DNA from: Prolixibacteraceae bacterium
Lineage (GTDB): Bacteria; Bacteroidota; Bacteroidia; Bacteroidales; Prolixibacteraceae
Assembly: GCA_003506435.1 (NCBI GenBank)
Contig: DOAQ01000006.1
Span: 1 to 64,000 of the forward strand
Length of the DNA stretch: 64,000 nt
Direction: 5' to 3'
How positions within the stretch are numbered: the stretch's first letter is position 1; every line of letters starts with the position of its first letter. Of the stretch, positions 8,741 through 18,300 are shown in pieces. The translations under genes and the position numbers were made by a program. The notes beneath the pieces were generated by a model, which saw nothing but the letters and a program-made list of their open reading frames with translations, was not told where the DNA came from and ran no database searches.

Positions 8741-11700
8741 TTATATATTCACAATTGTATGCAATGCTCCAGTTCTATCTTTAAATACTAAATCTCCCGA
8801 TGTGTTTGTAAAAATTGTATTATCGAGCGACGGCGTAGACTGCGATGAACTTAATCCTAAAACACTTGCGAAAACCCCATTTCCATCAGCTTGAAAGGAA
8901 GTTCCAAAAACGTAATTAGCTTCGTTAATTTCAACACTAGAACCAATTCGTAATGATGCAATAGTTCCAGATAATCCCAGTGTAGCTTTTAAAACTCCTG
9001 AAGCATTATAAAATTCTAATTCATTTGTACTTCCATTTATTACAACTCGTTGTCCGGTTGTAGCACTTTTCACAGTAGCTCCATTTAATATTGCTCCAAT
9101 TGCTGTTAAAATACCACTTTCTAACTTCATTGTTTCAACATCTAACGCGTTATAAAAGTGCATTGATCCATCTGCCCCATTTATGAATACGCGCTGTCCG
9201 CTAGTTCCAGTCCTCAAGTACTTAACCCCTAAATTATCAATATAGGCCAGTGAAGCAAAAAGCAAATCAGTAGCTACACTGTCAAATGTTGCACCGAAAG
9301 GGTTCCAGTATGCTGTATTCGTCGGTAAAATATCCGCAAACGACCCGCCAGGAGCGTCAGTTCGCGCAACGTAATACGATCCTCCGTATTTTACTATATC
9401 CACACGCGTTGAATTGCCGTAATAAGTTGTGACAGCGGAATAATCCTTTCCGCCCATTGTCAGCGGCCCTATTGGTCCGGTTGGCCCGGTGGCTCCAACC
9501 TCTCCTTTAATCCTGACCGGAGGCGTCCAATTAGATACCAGCGAAGTACCAGCCGCATTTTTAACCGCTTTTGTCATCCAGAGATATTCCAATGATCCTG
9601 TTGACGGTGGAGTTACCGACCACCCGGACGGATTCAAATCTGTTACTACAATATCCGGAGCCGTTGTAATGCTTCCATTTTTTGCATATTGATATTCAAT
9701 ATAATTACCAGATGCGCCTGTGTCTCCTTTTAAGGCTATTACCTGCCACACCAAAAGATTCGGAGGATCAACACCGGAAATCGGTGAGCTATATATCATA
9801 CGATATGATGACCCGCCATGTACCACTTCATCGCCTTTATAATATGTAAATGCAGCATTGTATTGACCTCTGAAAATACCTATTTCACTGGTTTGGCCTG
9901 ATGGATTTTGTACTAGCGCGCCCCTCAATGTCAACGTATTGGCGGCAGCATCGTTCCAATCCAATCCGGCGCTGGTATTTCCTATTTTAAATTTATTATT
10001 GTCGAAATCGAGAAAATTATAACCGTCAGCAGTTTGCATTTTACCGGTCACGATCTGGTTTCCGCTGATTTGAGTAAACCCGTATGTGGTCTGAAATGTG
10101 CGTGCGTTTCCGCGAACAGAGCTAATTATTCCGATTAAGAAGTGATAATAATTTGCATCTGAATTGTAGCCTATTGCTACAGATGAGGCAATCAGCGTTC
10201 CGCTTGTGTTCGCCTTGCTGCACTTTGCGTATAAATAATAAGCTGTTGCGTCTGTTGATAATGTTTCTTCAAAGGTGGCAATGTCCCAGGTCACGGGAGC
10301 GTCGCTGGTCGGTATCATCGAGTGAACCAATTGCCCGGATGTGGCTGAAAATATGTTTTTATTACCTCCTTTATTGGCGGTGAAAAAAATACCCGAAAGC
10401 GTGAACTGGTTTTCTATTTTTCCGACGATCAGCATCTCGGCTCCTAGTGTACTGATCATGTTGGCGATTTCAGCCACATCGCGCCAGTTGCGGGAAAAAT
10501 AGTTAGGGTTGTTCATCCCGGCGCGTTCAATTACCTTTTCAATTTCTTCGGTAGTTTTCTTTACTTCAGTAACAGGGTTCACATAAACCACGTCCGAAAC
10601 CTTTATGCTATCGTATTTGTTGGGCTTGTTTAAATACCGTTTAAAGGCCGTTACACGGATATTTCTGCCTTCAGTCAGCGGCTCTATATTATCATCCTGA
10701 ACGGTGACTATTTCACCAAGTTGAAGCGTCATGTCATCGCGGGTAAATTGTACTTCATCCTGCGCCAGATTGAGCGAAATTAAATCATCCTGGTTCGCGT
10801 TTAGATAGGCCTGCGCTTTGGCTTCCAATTCGGCCACAGCCGCCGTTTTATAGCTTTCAGGCATTTCTATGTTATAAATAATATAGGTATCGCCATTGGC
10901 CGGGATTAATGGTGATGACGGCAAACTCAAGCCGCTTTGCTCTTCGTAGGCAATTAGCTCAAATTCTTCGGTATCTGAATTATAGTTTACCTCGAAATCA
11001 AGCCCAACCAATGAGCCGGATTGAAAGACAACATGCTTGGTCAAGCCGGGTAATTCGTAATCGTTCGGGTCGAAAGTAAGACCGAAATCTTTAAAATAGT
11101 AAATGCCGGAAGCCTCGCGCACTTCGGAAATAGTGCCAGTACGGCGAGGGTAAACTTGATCAAAAGTCTGTACATCTTCAACCACGAAAGGCGCACCAGT
11201 CACTTCAAGATAAGGCACACTCATTTGTAAGCGTGATGAACCGTAATCGGCAGGCAAGTTCTTTGTCGACCCGAATGCGTACAGCCGGGTAATAGCCTTG
11301 CTGTTCAGGTTCCGCTCCTGATCGATTGCCAGCAGTCCGCCGCCAATGGTGAGCAACCGGGGCGGATCGGGCGTGATTTCGTGGCGGCACATGTTGATCG
11401 CGTACCCGTCGGTCCAGTATTCAGTTTTCCACTCTGTGGCGGCATTCTGCAATACTTCGAGGCAATTCTGGTTTGATATGGTAATGGTTTTCACGTCGCC
11501 GGTTATAACCGTTCCGGCAGTCCAGCCAAATGGCTGAACTGCATTCAGGTTAGCAACAATCATATCGAGCAACTGCGCGGGTGTACATGTATAGCTGAAT
11601 TCGCTTTTGGTCAGGTCTCGGGAGCTGTCGTAAAGAAATAGTTTAACCTTTTCAAGCTCATGTATTGGCGCATACATTTTAAACTGATAATGATAAATCC

Positions 11701-11905
11701 CTTTCTTCATGGCCGGAATAGGCCGCTCCTTAACTGTATATCGAACCGAAAAAGCGGTACAATAATCGCCCTTCCGGATGTCCAAAGCCGTTTGGCTGAA
11801 AAACTCAACATTGATCGAATTTTCAGCCATCACGGAGGCATCCTGGTACGACTGATCGGTGACCTTCACATCGGCTATTTCTGTGCTATTCCTGTACAGT
11901 TTCAT
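8741..11905 (-). CDS. Tail tip hub/central fibre protein (Tal-like, collagen-like segment)
   Basis: A 1054-residue tail protein. The N-terminal third resembles prophage tail-associated hub proteins that follow the distal tail protein in siphophages. The middle part (about 430-560) contains EVKKTTEEIEKVIERAG and a fibre-like region. Near residue 800 there is a collagen-like run (GATGPTGPIGP), and the C-terminus has repeated GQRVxINGxxxxxxFYN beta-rich units typical of fibre tips. It follows the Dit-CLec gene and the retroelement in the tail operon. Likely role: tail tip assembly and host contact. No catalytic domain was recognised. Confidence 0.8.
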   Translation of the reverse strand: MKLYRNSTEIADVKVTDQSYQDASVMAENSINVEFFSQTALDIRKGDYCTAFSVRYTVKERPIPAMKKGIYHYQFKMYAPIHELEKVKLFLYDSSRDLTKSEFSYTCTPAQLLDMIVANLNAVQPFGWTAGTVITGDVKTITISNQNCLEVLQNAATEWKTEYWTDGYAINMCRHEITPDPPRLLTIGGGLLAIDQERNLNSKAITRLYAFGSTKNLPADYGSSRLQMSVPYLEVTGAPFVVEDVQTFDQVYPRRTGTISEVREASGIYYFKDFGLTFDPNDYELPGLTKHVVFQSGSLVGLDFEVNYNSDTEEFELIAYEEQSGLSLPSSPLIPANGDTYIIYNIEMPESYKTAAVAELEAKAQAYLNANQDDLISLNLAQDEVQFTRDDMTLQLGEIVTVQDDNIEPLTEGRNIRVTAFKRYLNKPNKYDSIKVSDVVYVNPVTEVKKTTEEIEKVIERAGMNNPNYFSRNWRDVAEIANMISTLGAEMLIVGKIENQFTLSGIFFTANKGGNKNIFSATSGQLVHSMIPTSDAPVTWDIATFEETLSTDATAYYLYAKCSKANTSGTLIASSVAIGYNSDANYYHFLIGIISSVRGNARTFQTTYGFTQISGNQIVTGKMQTADGYNFLDFDNNKFKIGNTSAGLDWNDAAANTLTLRGALVQNPSGQTSEIGIFRGQYNAAFTYYKGDEVVHGGSSYRMIYSSPISGVDPPNLLVWQVIALKGDTGASGNYIEYQYAKNGSITTAPDIVVTDLNPSGWSVTPPSTGSLEYLWMTKAVKNAAGTSLVSNWTPPVRIKGEVGATGPTGPIGPLTMGGKDYSAVTTYYGNSTRVDIVKYGGSYYVARTDAPGGSFADILPTNTAYWNPFGATFDSVATDLLFASLAYIDNLGVKYLRTGTSGQRVFINGADGSMHFYNALDVETMKLESGILTAIGAILNGATVKSATTGQRVVINGSTNELEFYNASGVLKATLGLSGTIASLRIGSSVEINEANYVFGTSFQADGNGVFASVLGLSSSQSTPSLDNTIFTNTSGDLVFKDRTGALHTIVNI

Positions 11906-11907
11906 AA

Positions 11908-12102
11908 TTACGCGTATTGTGCCTTGATTGCTTTTTGCTCTGTGGCTGTTGGTTTGTGGTCGAGTTCTACCTCGTTGTAATCGAAGTATTTCGATTTCGA
12001 TTCATCATCTCGTGTTTTTTCCTGCACATCCCAGCGGAAATGCCATTTGCCGAGACCAATTTCTTCAACCAGCGGCGGAATTTCATTGCGTTGTTGTCTC
12101 AT
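11908..12102 (-). CDS. Small tail-region protein, unknown function
   Basis: 64 residues, highly charged, lying 2 bp before the tail hub gene and 11 bp after the reverse transcriptase stop, so it is clearly part of the same operon. It contains WHFRWDVQEKTRDDESKSKY and a C-terminal TEQKAIKAQY. It does not resemble the four-helix-bundle Avd accessory protein of retroelements (too short, no helical repeats). It may be a small tail or assembly protein. Function is not known. Confidence 0.65.
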   Translation of the reverse strand: MRQQRNEIPPLVEEIGLGKWHFRWDVQEKTRDDESKSKYFDYNEVELDHKPTATEQKAIKAQYA

Positions 12103-12113
12103 AATTGTAATTT

Positions 12114-13379
12114 TTAAGTGAATTGATAAAATCCATTGGTTTCAATAATCGTAGTTTTAAACGGAAGCATTGATTTTTGAATTTTCTGCACTGCCTGTAT
12201 CAACATCGTTGAACCGGTAAACACAATTCGTAATTCGCCGTCAATTTTAATCTGAAGTTTTAGGCACTTATGGCATTTATCAGCATTAAACTTGCTTGCG
12301 TTAAGTTCAAAATCAACGACTTCAATTTCTTTATTTACAATGCGGTTAATTTTAATTTTTTCGCCCGACATAGGCGCGGAATCTACCGTAATCCCGAGTT
12401 CACTAAAAAGTTTCATTCCAGTTAGTTTTTTATAGAGATTTATACAATTTGCGTGCATACACCAACCCTTATATGAACCGATAATTTCAATGCGCCTTTT
12501 GCCTTTTGCCTGCAAAATTTTGCGTGCAAAGCTTTGTTTTATCCGCTTGCGAAGCCTAATATGATCGTGGTAAAAAACATAGCCCAAAAAGTCAATTCCA
12601 CGACTCTTAACAGGAAAAACCTGCCAGTTTTCTTTTAGCTTAAGGTTTAAATTCTTCGACAAATATTCTTGTATGTCGATTCGCAATTGATGCAAATATT
12701 CTTTTGAACCAGAAAGGACCACCATGTCATCGCAGTATCGGAAATAGTATTTAACTTGTTTGGTTTCCTTCATCCAGTGATCAAAATACGACAGATAAAA
12801 ATTAGCCAGGTATTGGCTGAGGTAATTACCAATCGGGACACCAGGCGCACTATCAATAATTTCATCTAACAAAAACAAAAGCCTTGCATCTTTAAATTTT
12901 CGGCGCACAAGTTGTTTTAGTACAGAATTATCAATTGAAGGAAAAAACTTTTTTACATCGAGTTTTAAACAATAATTGGTATTTTTCTGATTTATCAGTG
13001 CTGTTTTAAGTCTTTTGACACCATCGTGGATTCCACGTCCTTTTATACATGAAAACGTATCTCGTATAAATGTTTCAACAAAATACGGTTCCAGTACATT
13101 CATAATCGCATGATGTGCTATACGATCAGGAAAATAGGGCAGCCTGTAAATTTCACGTTCTTTACCCGCGTCGGTTATTGCCTTAAAAACGTGATAAGGA
13201 GAGGTAGTATAGGTAGTGTTGGTTAACTGCTTTTTAAGTTGCATCAGGTTTTCTTCCCTATTTTGATCATGCAAAATAATCCCGTAGCGTAATTTTTTAC
13301 CTTTTCGCGCCATCTCGTCTGCGCTCTGAATATTATCCATATCGCAAATCTGATCGTATATATTACCTATCCTTTTCAT
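12114..13379 (-). CDS. DGR reverse transcriptase with extra C-terminal domain
   Basis: A 421-residue reverse transcriptase that would copy the template-repeat RNA into adenine-mutagenised cDNA for mutagenic homing. RT motifs are visible in order: LDVKKFFPSID (140-150, first catalytic Asp), GVPIGNYLSQ (180-189, the IGNxxSQ form typical of DGR enzymes), YCDD (215-218), and GIDFLGYVF (261-269). The usual fourth-domain residues of retrons and group II introns are absent. Residues about 340-421 form an additional domain (NKEIEVVDFEL, KCHKC, FTGSTMLIQAVQKI) not needed for RT activity. The gene starts 103 bp downstream of the template repeat. No Avd gene is adjacent. Confidence 0.93.
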   Translation of the reverse strand: MKRIGNIYDQICDMDNIQSADEMARKGKKLRYGIILHDQNREENLMQLKKQLTNTTYTTSPYHVFKAITDAGKEREIYRLPYFPDRIAHHAIMNVLEPYFVETFIRDTFSCIKGRGIHDGVKRLKTALINQKNTNYCLKLDVKKFFPSIDNSVLKQLVRRKFKDARLLFLLDEIIDSAPGVPIGNYLSQYLANFYLSYFDHWMKETKQVKYYFRYCDDMVVLSGSKEYLHQLRIDIQEYLSKNLNLKLKENWQVFPVKSRGIDFLGYVFYHDHIRLRKRIKQSFARKILQAKGKRRIEIIGSYKGWCMHANCINLYKKLTGMKLFSELGITVDSAPMSGEKIKINRIVNKEIEVVDFELNASKFNADKCHKCLKLQIKIDGELRIVFTGSTMLIQAVQKIQKSMLPFKTTIIETNGFYQFT

Positions 13380-13400
13380 TCATCAATTGGCTTATTAAAT

Positions 13401-13463
13401 GTGTCTTTCCTTTTTCGTAGTACCAGACACGTATAATTATTATTTGTTTTTTGCCAAGTGGCA
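13401..13463 (-). other. Possible structured spacer of the retroelement template RNA
   Basis: Between the template repeat and the RT start lie two short inverted repeats: GTGTCT (13401-13406) with AGACAC (13427-13432), and TGCCA/TGGCA (13452-13463). In characterised DGRs the RNA 3' of the template repeat folds and helps prime cDNA synthesis. These hairpins are candidates for that role. This is inference from position only. Confidence 0.35.
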
Positions 13464-13481
13464 CGGCCTCTGTACTAAATA

Positions 13482-13603
13482 GTATAAGCAAAGCTGAGAA
13501 CCGATATTCGTATTCGCATTCGACACCGTGTTATTCGTATTCGCATACGCGAGACCGGCATTCGTGCCATTATTCGCATTACCCGACTGCAAAAGCCCAC
13601 GAT
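13482..13603 (-). repeat. DGR template repeat (TR) with IMH* at its 3' end
   Basis: A non-coding repeat that matches the 3' end of the neighbouring tail gene at an offset of 168 bp. Over 13496-13603 there are 18 differences from VR1. Seventeen fall at plus-strand T, i.e. template-strand A (28 such positions), and only one falls among 80 other positions. Read on the minus strand it is rich in AAT/AAC codons, the usual DGR design that allows Asn to change to many residues without stops. The 3' part (13482-13495) differs from both VRs at non-variable bases, as IMH* differs from IMH. Confidence 0.95.
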
Positions 13604-13625
13604 GAGTACAGACAGCCTAAATATT

Positions 13626-15344
13626 TCACACCCCGGGGCGCACGCGCCCGTAAAAGCCGAGCCGAGAACCGAGAAACGTAAACGCATTCGACACCGCGTT
13701 AGACGTACTCGCATACGCGAGACCGGCAAACGTGCCAGAAGCCGCATAACCCGACCGCCAAAGCCCACGATATCCTGCAGAAAGCGAATTGTAATAATAA
13801 TCGCAATAAAATGTGCTCGAACTTGCACCATCATTAACAACTGAAGCAAGTAAGTCGGCATTCGGTCCCAAAATCATGTTTTTTGTCCAACCTTCAATTT
13901 TTAAAAATTCAAAATATCGGGCATACTTATTGGTTATTGTATCTTCATATACACCGTTATTGTAGATATAAGACAAAAACTTATTTCCTTCTGCTTCTGT
14001 TTGCTTCCAGATGTTAATTCCTTGTGTCCATTCCCATAAGTGACCAAATGGGTTTTCTATTCCCATAAACGAAGGGACCGCAACAATTTCATCAACTCCC
14101 GTAGTAAATTCAGTAATGGTATAATTACTAACACTATCCGTAGTCCCGGATGATAGATTCCGTCCAATTGTGACAAGAGGATAATATCCGTTATAATTGT
14201 TCCACGCCGTACCGTCAACATCGGTGACGCCTACACCTAATCCGCCAGTAAAATAGCCGTTTGTATCCTTCGTTGCTGAAAATGCCTTTTGGCTGTTTAA
14301 TGTTGCGTACTTAGTAACGAAAAGCATCCATAACGCCACATGTGTATTATAGTCAATCATTCCGTAATCAGTCCCCTTGCGCTGTGCATAGTTCCAGAAA
14401 TCGGTACGTGATAATACGGTCCTCGCCTTGCCTAAAAAACCTTTTTGTAAGGCGTCGTTGGCAGCATCGTTATTGCCGCCCCTGAAAACGGTTGTGGTAT
14501 TCATAACCGACCACAGCGCATTGGCCTGTACTCCAAAGGCGGCGGTATTGTTGGCCGCCGCCTCAAAGCAACCAGCCGTAAACTCGCGCTTTGTAAATCC
14601 GCTAATTGGGTACGGTGAAACCCACAACTTATGTACCGTTGAGCTTACATCTTCAACCAAAAAATAAAAGCCAGGGTGATGCGTAACAACGTCGCCCGCC
14701 GAGCCGTCCAGGATAGAGGCAGTGCCATCTTCGTAATACAAAGCTGTGCCTTTCCGAAACCGCTTCAAATAGCCATTCAACAAGGTGCCTTGTACGGCCA
14801 GTTCGTTTACCACGGCAGCTTTTGCCATGTCTGCGTTTCCGCACCTGGTAAGATCGGGGTTTGCAGCCGCATCATCAATTATTACACCATACGCATGATC
14901 TTCTTTGTTAAGGGTTCGAGCTGCCGGGTTGGGTTCGCGCAGCTTCAGGTTTAAAATAGCCGAAACGCGACGGTTGGTGAATGGCTCCAACTGGCTGTAT
15001 TGAGTACATTCTTCGAAATAGCAGGTATAAATATAATCCGGCAATTTAGAAAAATACAACATAAATTTTTTATCCCTCAGGAATATCTCAAATGCGGCTT
15101 TTTTACGGTGAAAATCGTACTGGTTATCAGCAACAAGTGCAATCTGCATGTTAAAGCTGCGCGCATCAACCGGCATGGGTTCAAGCGGAAATAGTACTTC
15201 CTCGCCATCGTCGTTGTCAAAATCAACAACCAGCGGTGGCTTAGTGCTTACGGGCTTTAATAATTCTGAAAAAGTACCTTTCAACGGGGTAACCCCGTAC
15301 TGGACATATACGTCCACTCCATTTATAAAAAGTTCTCCGGTCAT
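13626..15344 (-). CDS. DGR-diversified tail protein: Dit-like N-terminus fused to C-type-lectin-fold domain
   Basis: 572 residues. The first 140 (INGVDVYVQYGV and a following beta-rich part) look like a distal tail/baseplate-type domain, which fits its position right after the tape measure gene. The rest resembles the formylglycine-generating-enzyme/C-type-lectin scaffold used as a DGR display fold (FGHLWEWTQG near residue 450, terminal GSRLGFYGRVRPG). Residues about 525-560 are encoded by the variable repeat and carry Y, A, S, F, W and R where the template encodes mostly Asn. It is predicted to bind a host surface ligand at the tail tip. The Dit assignment is inference; the DGR target assignment is direct. 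Confidence 0.9.
   Translation of the reverse strand: MTGELFINGVDVYVQYGVTPLKGTFSELLKPVSTKPPLVVDFDNDDGEEVLFPLEPMPVDARSFNMQIALVADNQYDFHRKKAAFEIFLRDKKFMLYFSKLPDYIYTCYFEECTQYSQLEPFTNRRVSAILNLKLREPNPAARTLNKEDHAYGVIIDDAAANPDLTRCGNADMAKAAVVNELAVQGTLLNGYLKRFRKGTALYYEDGTASILDGSAGDVVTHHPGFYFLVEDVSSTVHKLWVSPYPISGFTKREFTAGCFEAAANNTAAFGVQANALWSVMNTTTVFRGGNNDAANDALQKGFLGKARTVLSRTDFWNYAQRKGTDYGMIDYNTHVALWMLFVTKYATLNSQKAFSATKDTNGYFTGGLGVGVTDVDGTAWNNYNGYYPLVTIGRNLSSGTTDSVSNYTITEFTTGVDEIVAVPSFMGIENPFGHLWEWTQGINIWKQTEAEGNKFLSYIYNNGVYEDTITNKYARYFEFLKIEGWTKNMILGPNADLLASVVNDGASSSTFYCDYYYNSLSAGYRGLWRSGYAASGTFAGLAYASTSNAVSNAFTFLGSRLGFYGRVRPGV
13636..13649 (-). other. Short GC hairpin immediately downstream of VR1
   Basis: A 5-bp stem (GGGCG with CGCCC) with a 4-nt loop begins at the last base of the initiation region of VR1. 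DGRs commonly have a hairpin or cruciform just downstream of the variable repeat that aids target recognition. The stem here is short, so the assignment is tentative. It overlaps the last codons of the target gene. Confidence 0.45.
13650..13771 (-). repeat. DGR variable repeat 1 (VR1) with IMH
   Basis: The 3' part of the tail target gene, aligned to the template repeat with a 168-bp shift. The variable core is 13664-13771 and the initiation (IMH) region is 13650-13671. Differences from the template are almost wholly at template adenines (17 of 18). The one exception (13759) is at the 5' border. The IMH region shares C at 13658 and 13663 with VR2, where the template has A and T. Confidence 0.95.
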
Positions 15345-15375
15345 ATTTTTAGATATTAGATTTTAGACAATAGAT

Positions 15376-18300
15376 TTAAGATTTTATTTTTATTCCATCG
15401 TTTTCCAGCCTTTTCAATGTGCTTTCAACCGCTTCGAGGCGGTAAAGTTCCCTGGTGTTTTTCGCTATTTCTGCCGTGTCTAAAGCCTGTTTAACAAACC
15501 GAGCCTGTATATCGGCCACACTCTCCACAAGCTTGCCTGTATTTACCCGTACCGCCACGAAATGGCCTTCCAGCTTCGAGCCGGTAGCCTCGGTTATGGT
15601 GGTGATGGCCCCGGCTTTGGCAGTTTGCGAGCCAGTTTCCCCAAATGTGAGGCCGGTTACCTGTTCAGCGGCATCCATCCAGTCGGCGGCCTTTCCGATT
15701 ATCGCCTCCCATTGTTTGTTTAGCCGCTCCATGTCTGTATCAATGGTTCCGGCTTGCATGCTGGCAGCAAATGCCTCGTACCATTGGCGGATGGGTTCCT
15801 CCAACACCTGCAATTTTAAAGCCTGTAAAACGGCTTTTTTCATCATATCCTGAAACGTGTCGGCAAAGTCGGCAGCCGATTTGTAGCCATTTTCAAATCC
15901 GGCAACAATGGCGTCTGTAATAGCCTCGCTGGTGGTGCCGGTGAGCGCTTCGCGCATGGCCTCGGCCTGTTCGGCAAGCATCTTATTAATGTCTTCGCCC
16001 TCATCTTTCAGCTTTTGAAGTTGCTCGAAAAGCAGTTTGGCTTTTTCGGAAAGCTGGTCTGAATCATATAGCTTCTTTATTTCATCAAATGATTTGCCAT
16101 ATATGCTGGCAACTGTTGAACCAAAGTCTTTTCTTGCCGGACCAGATAAATCATGTTGTCCTTTCATTAACGTATTCCACAAAACATTATAATCCCGTTC
16201 ATTCTGTGACTTTTGCTTCTGAAGTTCATTGGTTATCCGACTGTTGTATTGGAGTGTTGTTTCTCCTATCTGTTGTTGTATACGTTTCCTTTCTCTTAGT
16301 AATTCATTATATTCAAAATCAGATAAATACGACTTCATTGACATCATTTCCCATTCTTCGGCGGCTTTTTTCTGCGCCTCCGATTGTTTTTTAAAGGCTG
16401 ATACAATGCCTGTTATCCCTGAAATTATAGAAGTTATGCCACCTACCGGATCGGTCTCCATTTTGGCAACTCCGGTAGCAATAGATGAGATACCTGCTGC
16501 TACCTCGGCAGCCGTGTTAATCACCTGCCCCAGTTCTTCATCGAACAGGGCGGCCATGTTGGCGGCATCTTTCAGGATGGCGGCCACTTTTTGCAGGTTT
16601 TCGGGCAGGCGGGTTTTGCTTTCTTCCTCGGCTTTGGCAATGCCTTCCTGTAACTTTATGAGATATTGCTCCATTTCGGCACTCATTTCCTTTGTGCCGT
16701 TTTTATGTTCAGATTTTATTTTCTCGATAAATGCTTTTGCTTTTGCAATAGCCGCATCAATCGACTGTTTGCTGATCCGGTCGAGATTGCCGAACAATAC
16801 TTCGTAAAAATCGGCATCCTCAGCCGTCAGTTTGGCAATAGCGGCTGAGGATGCCTGTTCGCGGGCCTTTATGGCTTCCTCAATGTCCTCTTTGCTGTAC
16901 TTACTGTTTTCGTTCGACAATTCGGCACGCAGGCGAGCGATATCGCGCTGGTAATCTTTTTCGAGGCTGGTAAGTTGCAGTGTATACGTCTGGTATTTCT
17001 TCACCAATTCGTCGAGGTTTTTCTGAACTGCGGTGTTGGCGTCGGTCAATTCCGCGTCAACAACCGTGCGCATAGAAGGCCCCATGTCGGTTGTGTCGCC
17101 TTCCAACAGCGCTTTTTTATCCTGAAGATATTTCTGGTAGGCCTCAATGTCGTCGGCATACAGCTTTTTCTTTTCTTCCATCTCGCGGCGCAGCACATCA
17201 ACGGGGTTCGATGTACCCATTATTTCCATTTTTTCGCCCTGGTAAGCGCTCAACTGTACATCTTCGGTTTTGCTACGGGTCTGTTTGCCCTTCAGTTCCT
17301 CAATCTTACGGTTGATGTATTCGAGGTAGCTTTCTCCGCCTTTTACCAGGTCGGCAAAACGTTCATTGGCATACGCCTTATCTGTGGCGGCAATAAACCG
17401 GTAATAGGTCTGGTAGGCTTCTTTTTTTAATTCAAGCTCTTTGTTTATCAGTTCGGTAGCTGTCTTTTCGGTCGCAATCTTGCCGTTAATGGCGTTCTGC
17501 TGATCGAGAAGCGCGCGCATACGATTACTCTTTTCTTCCTGTTTTGAAAGTATCTGCAATTCGAGATCGTTCAGCGTGCGCAAATCTTCAAGTGTCAGTT
17601 TATTTACATCGGTAACCCCTTTTTCAAGTAGTAGTTTTTGACGGGTAAGATCTAGACGCTTTGCAAGCTCGGCGATCTGTTTTTTATCAATTTCGTCAGT
17701 CAGTCGCTGGGCTTCTTTTATATATTTTAACCTTTCGCGCTCATCGGTTTCGTTGTTTTTTGCTTTTTCGCGCAACTCGGCAATCTTTACCTCTGTTTCT
17801 GCAACTTCTTTTTTTGTTTGTAGTTCCTGAAGATCAAGTTTGTGCAATTCAGCAGCGATAGCGGCACGCTTATCAGCCTGTTCAGTGGTTTCTTTTGCAA
17901 AATCAACTAATTTATCGAGCGGATTTTCAATGCCGGTCAAAACCTGACCATAAGCATTAGCCATATCTTTTGCAGCATTTTTAAAGCCCTCTTTTGATTC
18001 TTTTATTGCAGCGTCCTGATCTGACCAGATATCTTGTATTGATGCTTTAATTAGCTTGAATGAATTAACACCGATGTCTTTTAATGATATAAAAATATTA
18101 CCCAATCCGACAAACCTATTTATTACCTGATCCTTCATAAACTGAACCAAGTCTTTTAGTGCATCTAAAGGTTTTTCCCAAGCCTTGTACAACCATTCAC
18201 CAACTTTTGCAACCACATTTAAAAGTGAATCAAGTATCTGACTGAAATAAGCCGATGCGGTAATCATTGCGTTTTCGCCTTCAGCAGAGCGATGAAACCA

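Noticed and set aside
11908..12102. Avd accessory gene of the DGR
   Set aside because: Only 64 residues with no four-helix-bundle pattern; it fits a small tail protein better.
12114..13379. Reverse transcriptase of a group II intron or retron
   Set aside because: Lacks the intron maturase/HNH parts and ribozyme, and retron hallmarks are absent. The IGNxxSQ motif and adjacent adenine-mutated repeat support a DGR.
13482..13771. TR/VR1 pair as CRISPR or simple tandem duplication
   Set aside because: Only two units, no spacers, and the differences are confined to template adenines, which neither model predicts.
13475..13861. 128-residue minus-strand ORF spanning TR and VR1
   Set aside because: Arg/Met-repeat translation in a frame different from the target gene; it exists only because template and variable repeats are similar. 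Not a gene.
16229..16807. 192-residue plus-strand ORF within the tape measure gene
   Set aside because: Antisense to a long coiled-coil ORF; Ser/Ala/Cys composition typical of reversed helical coding sequence.
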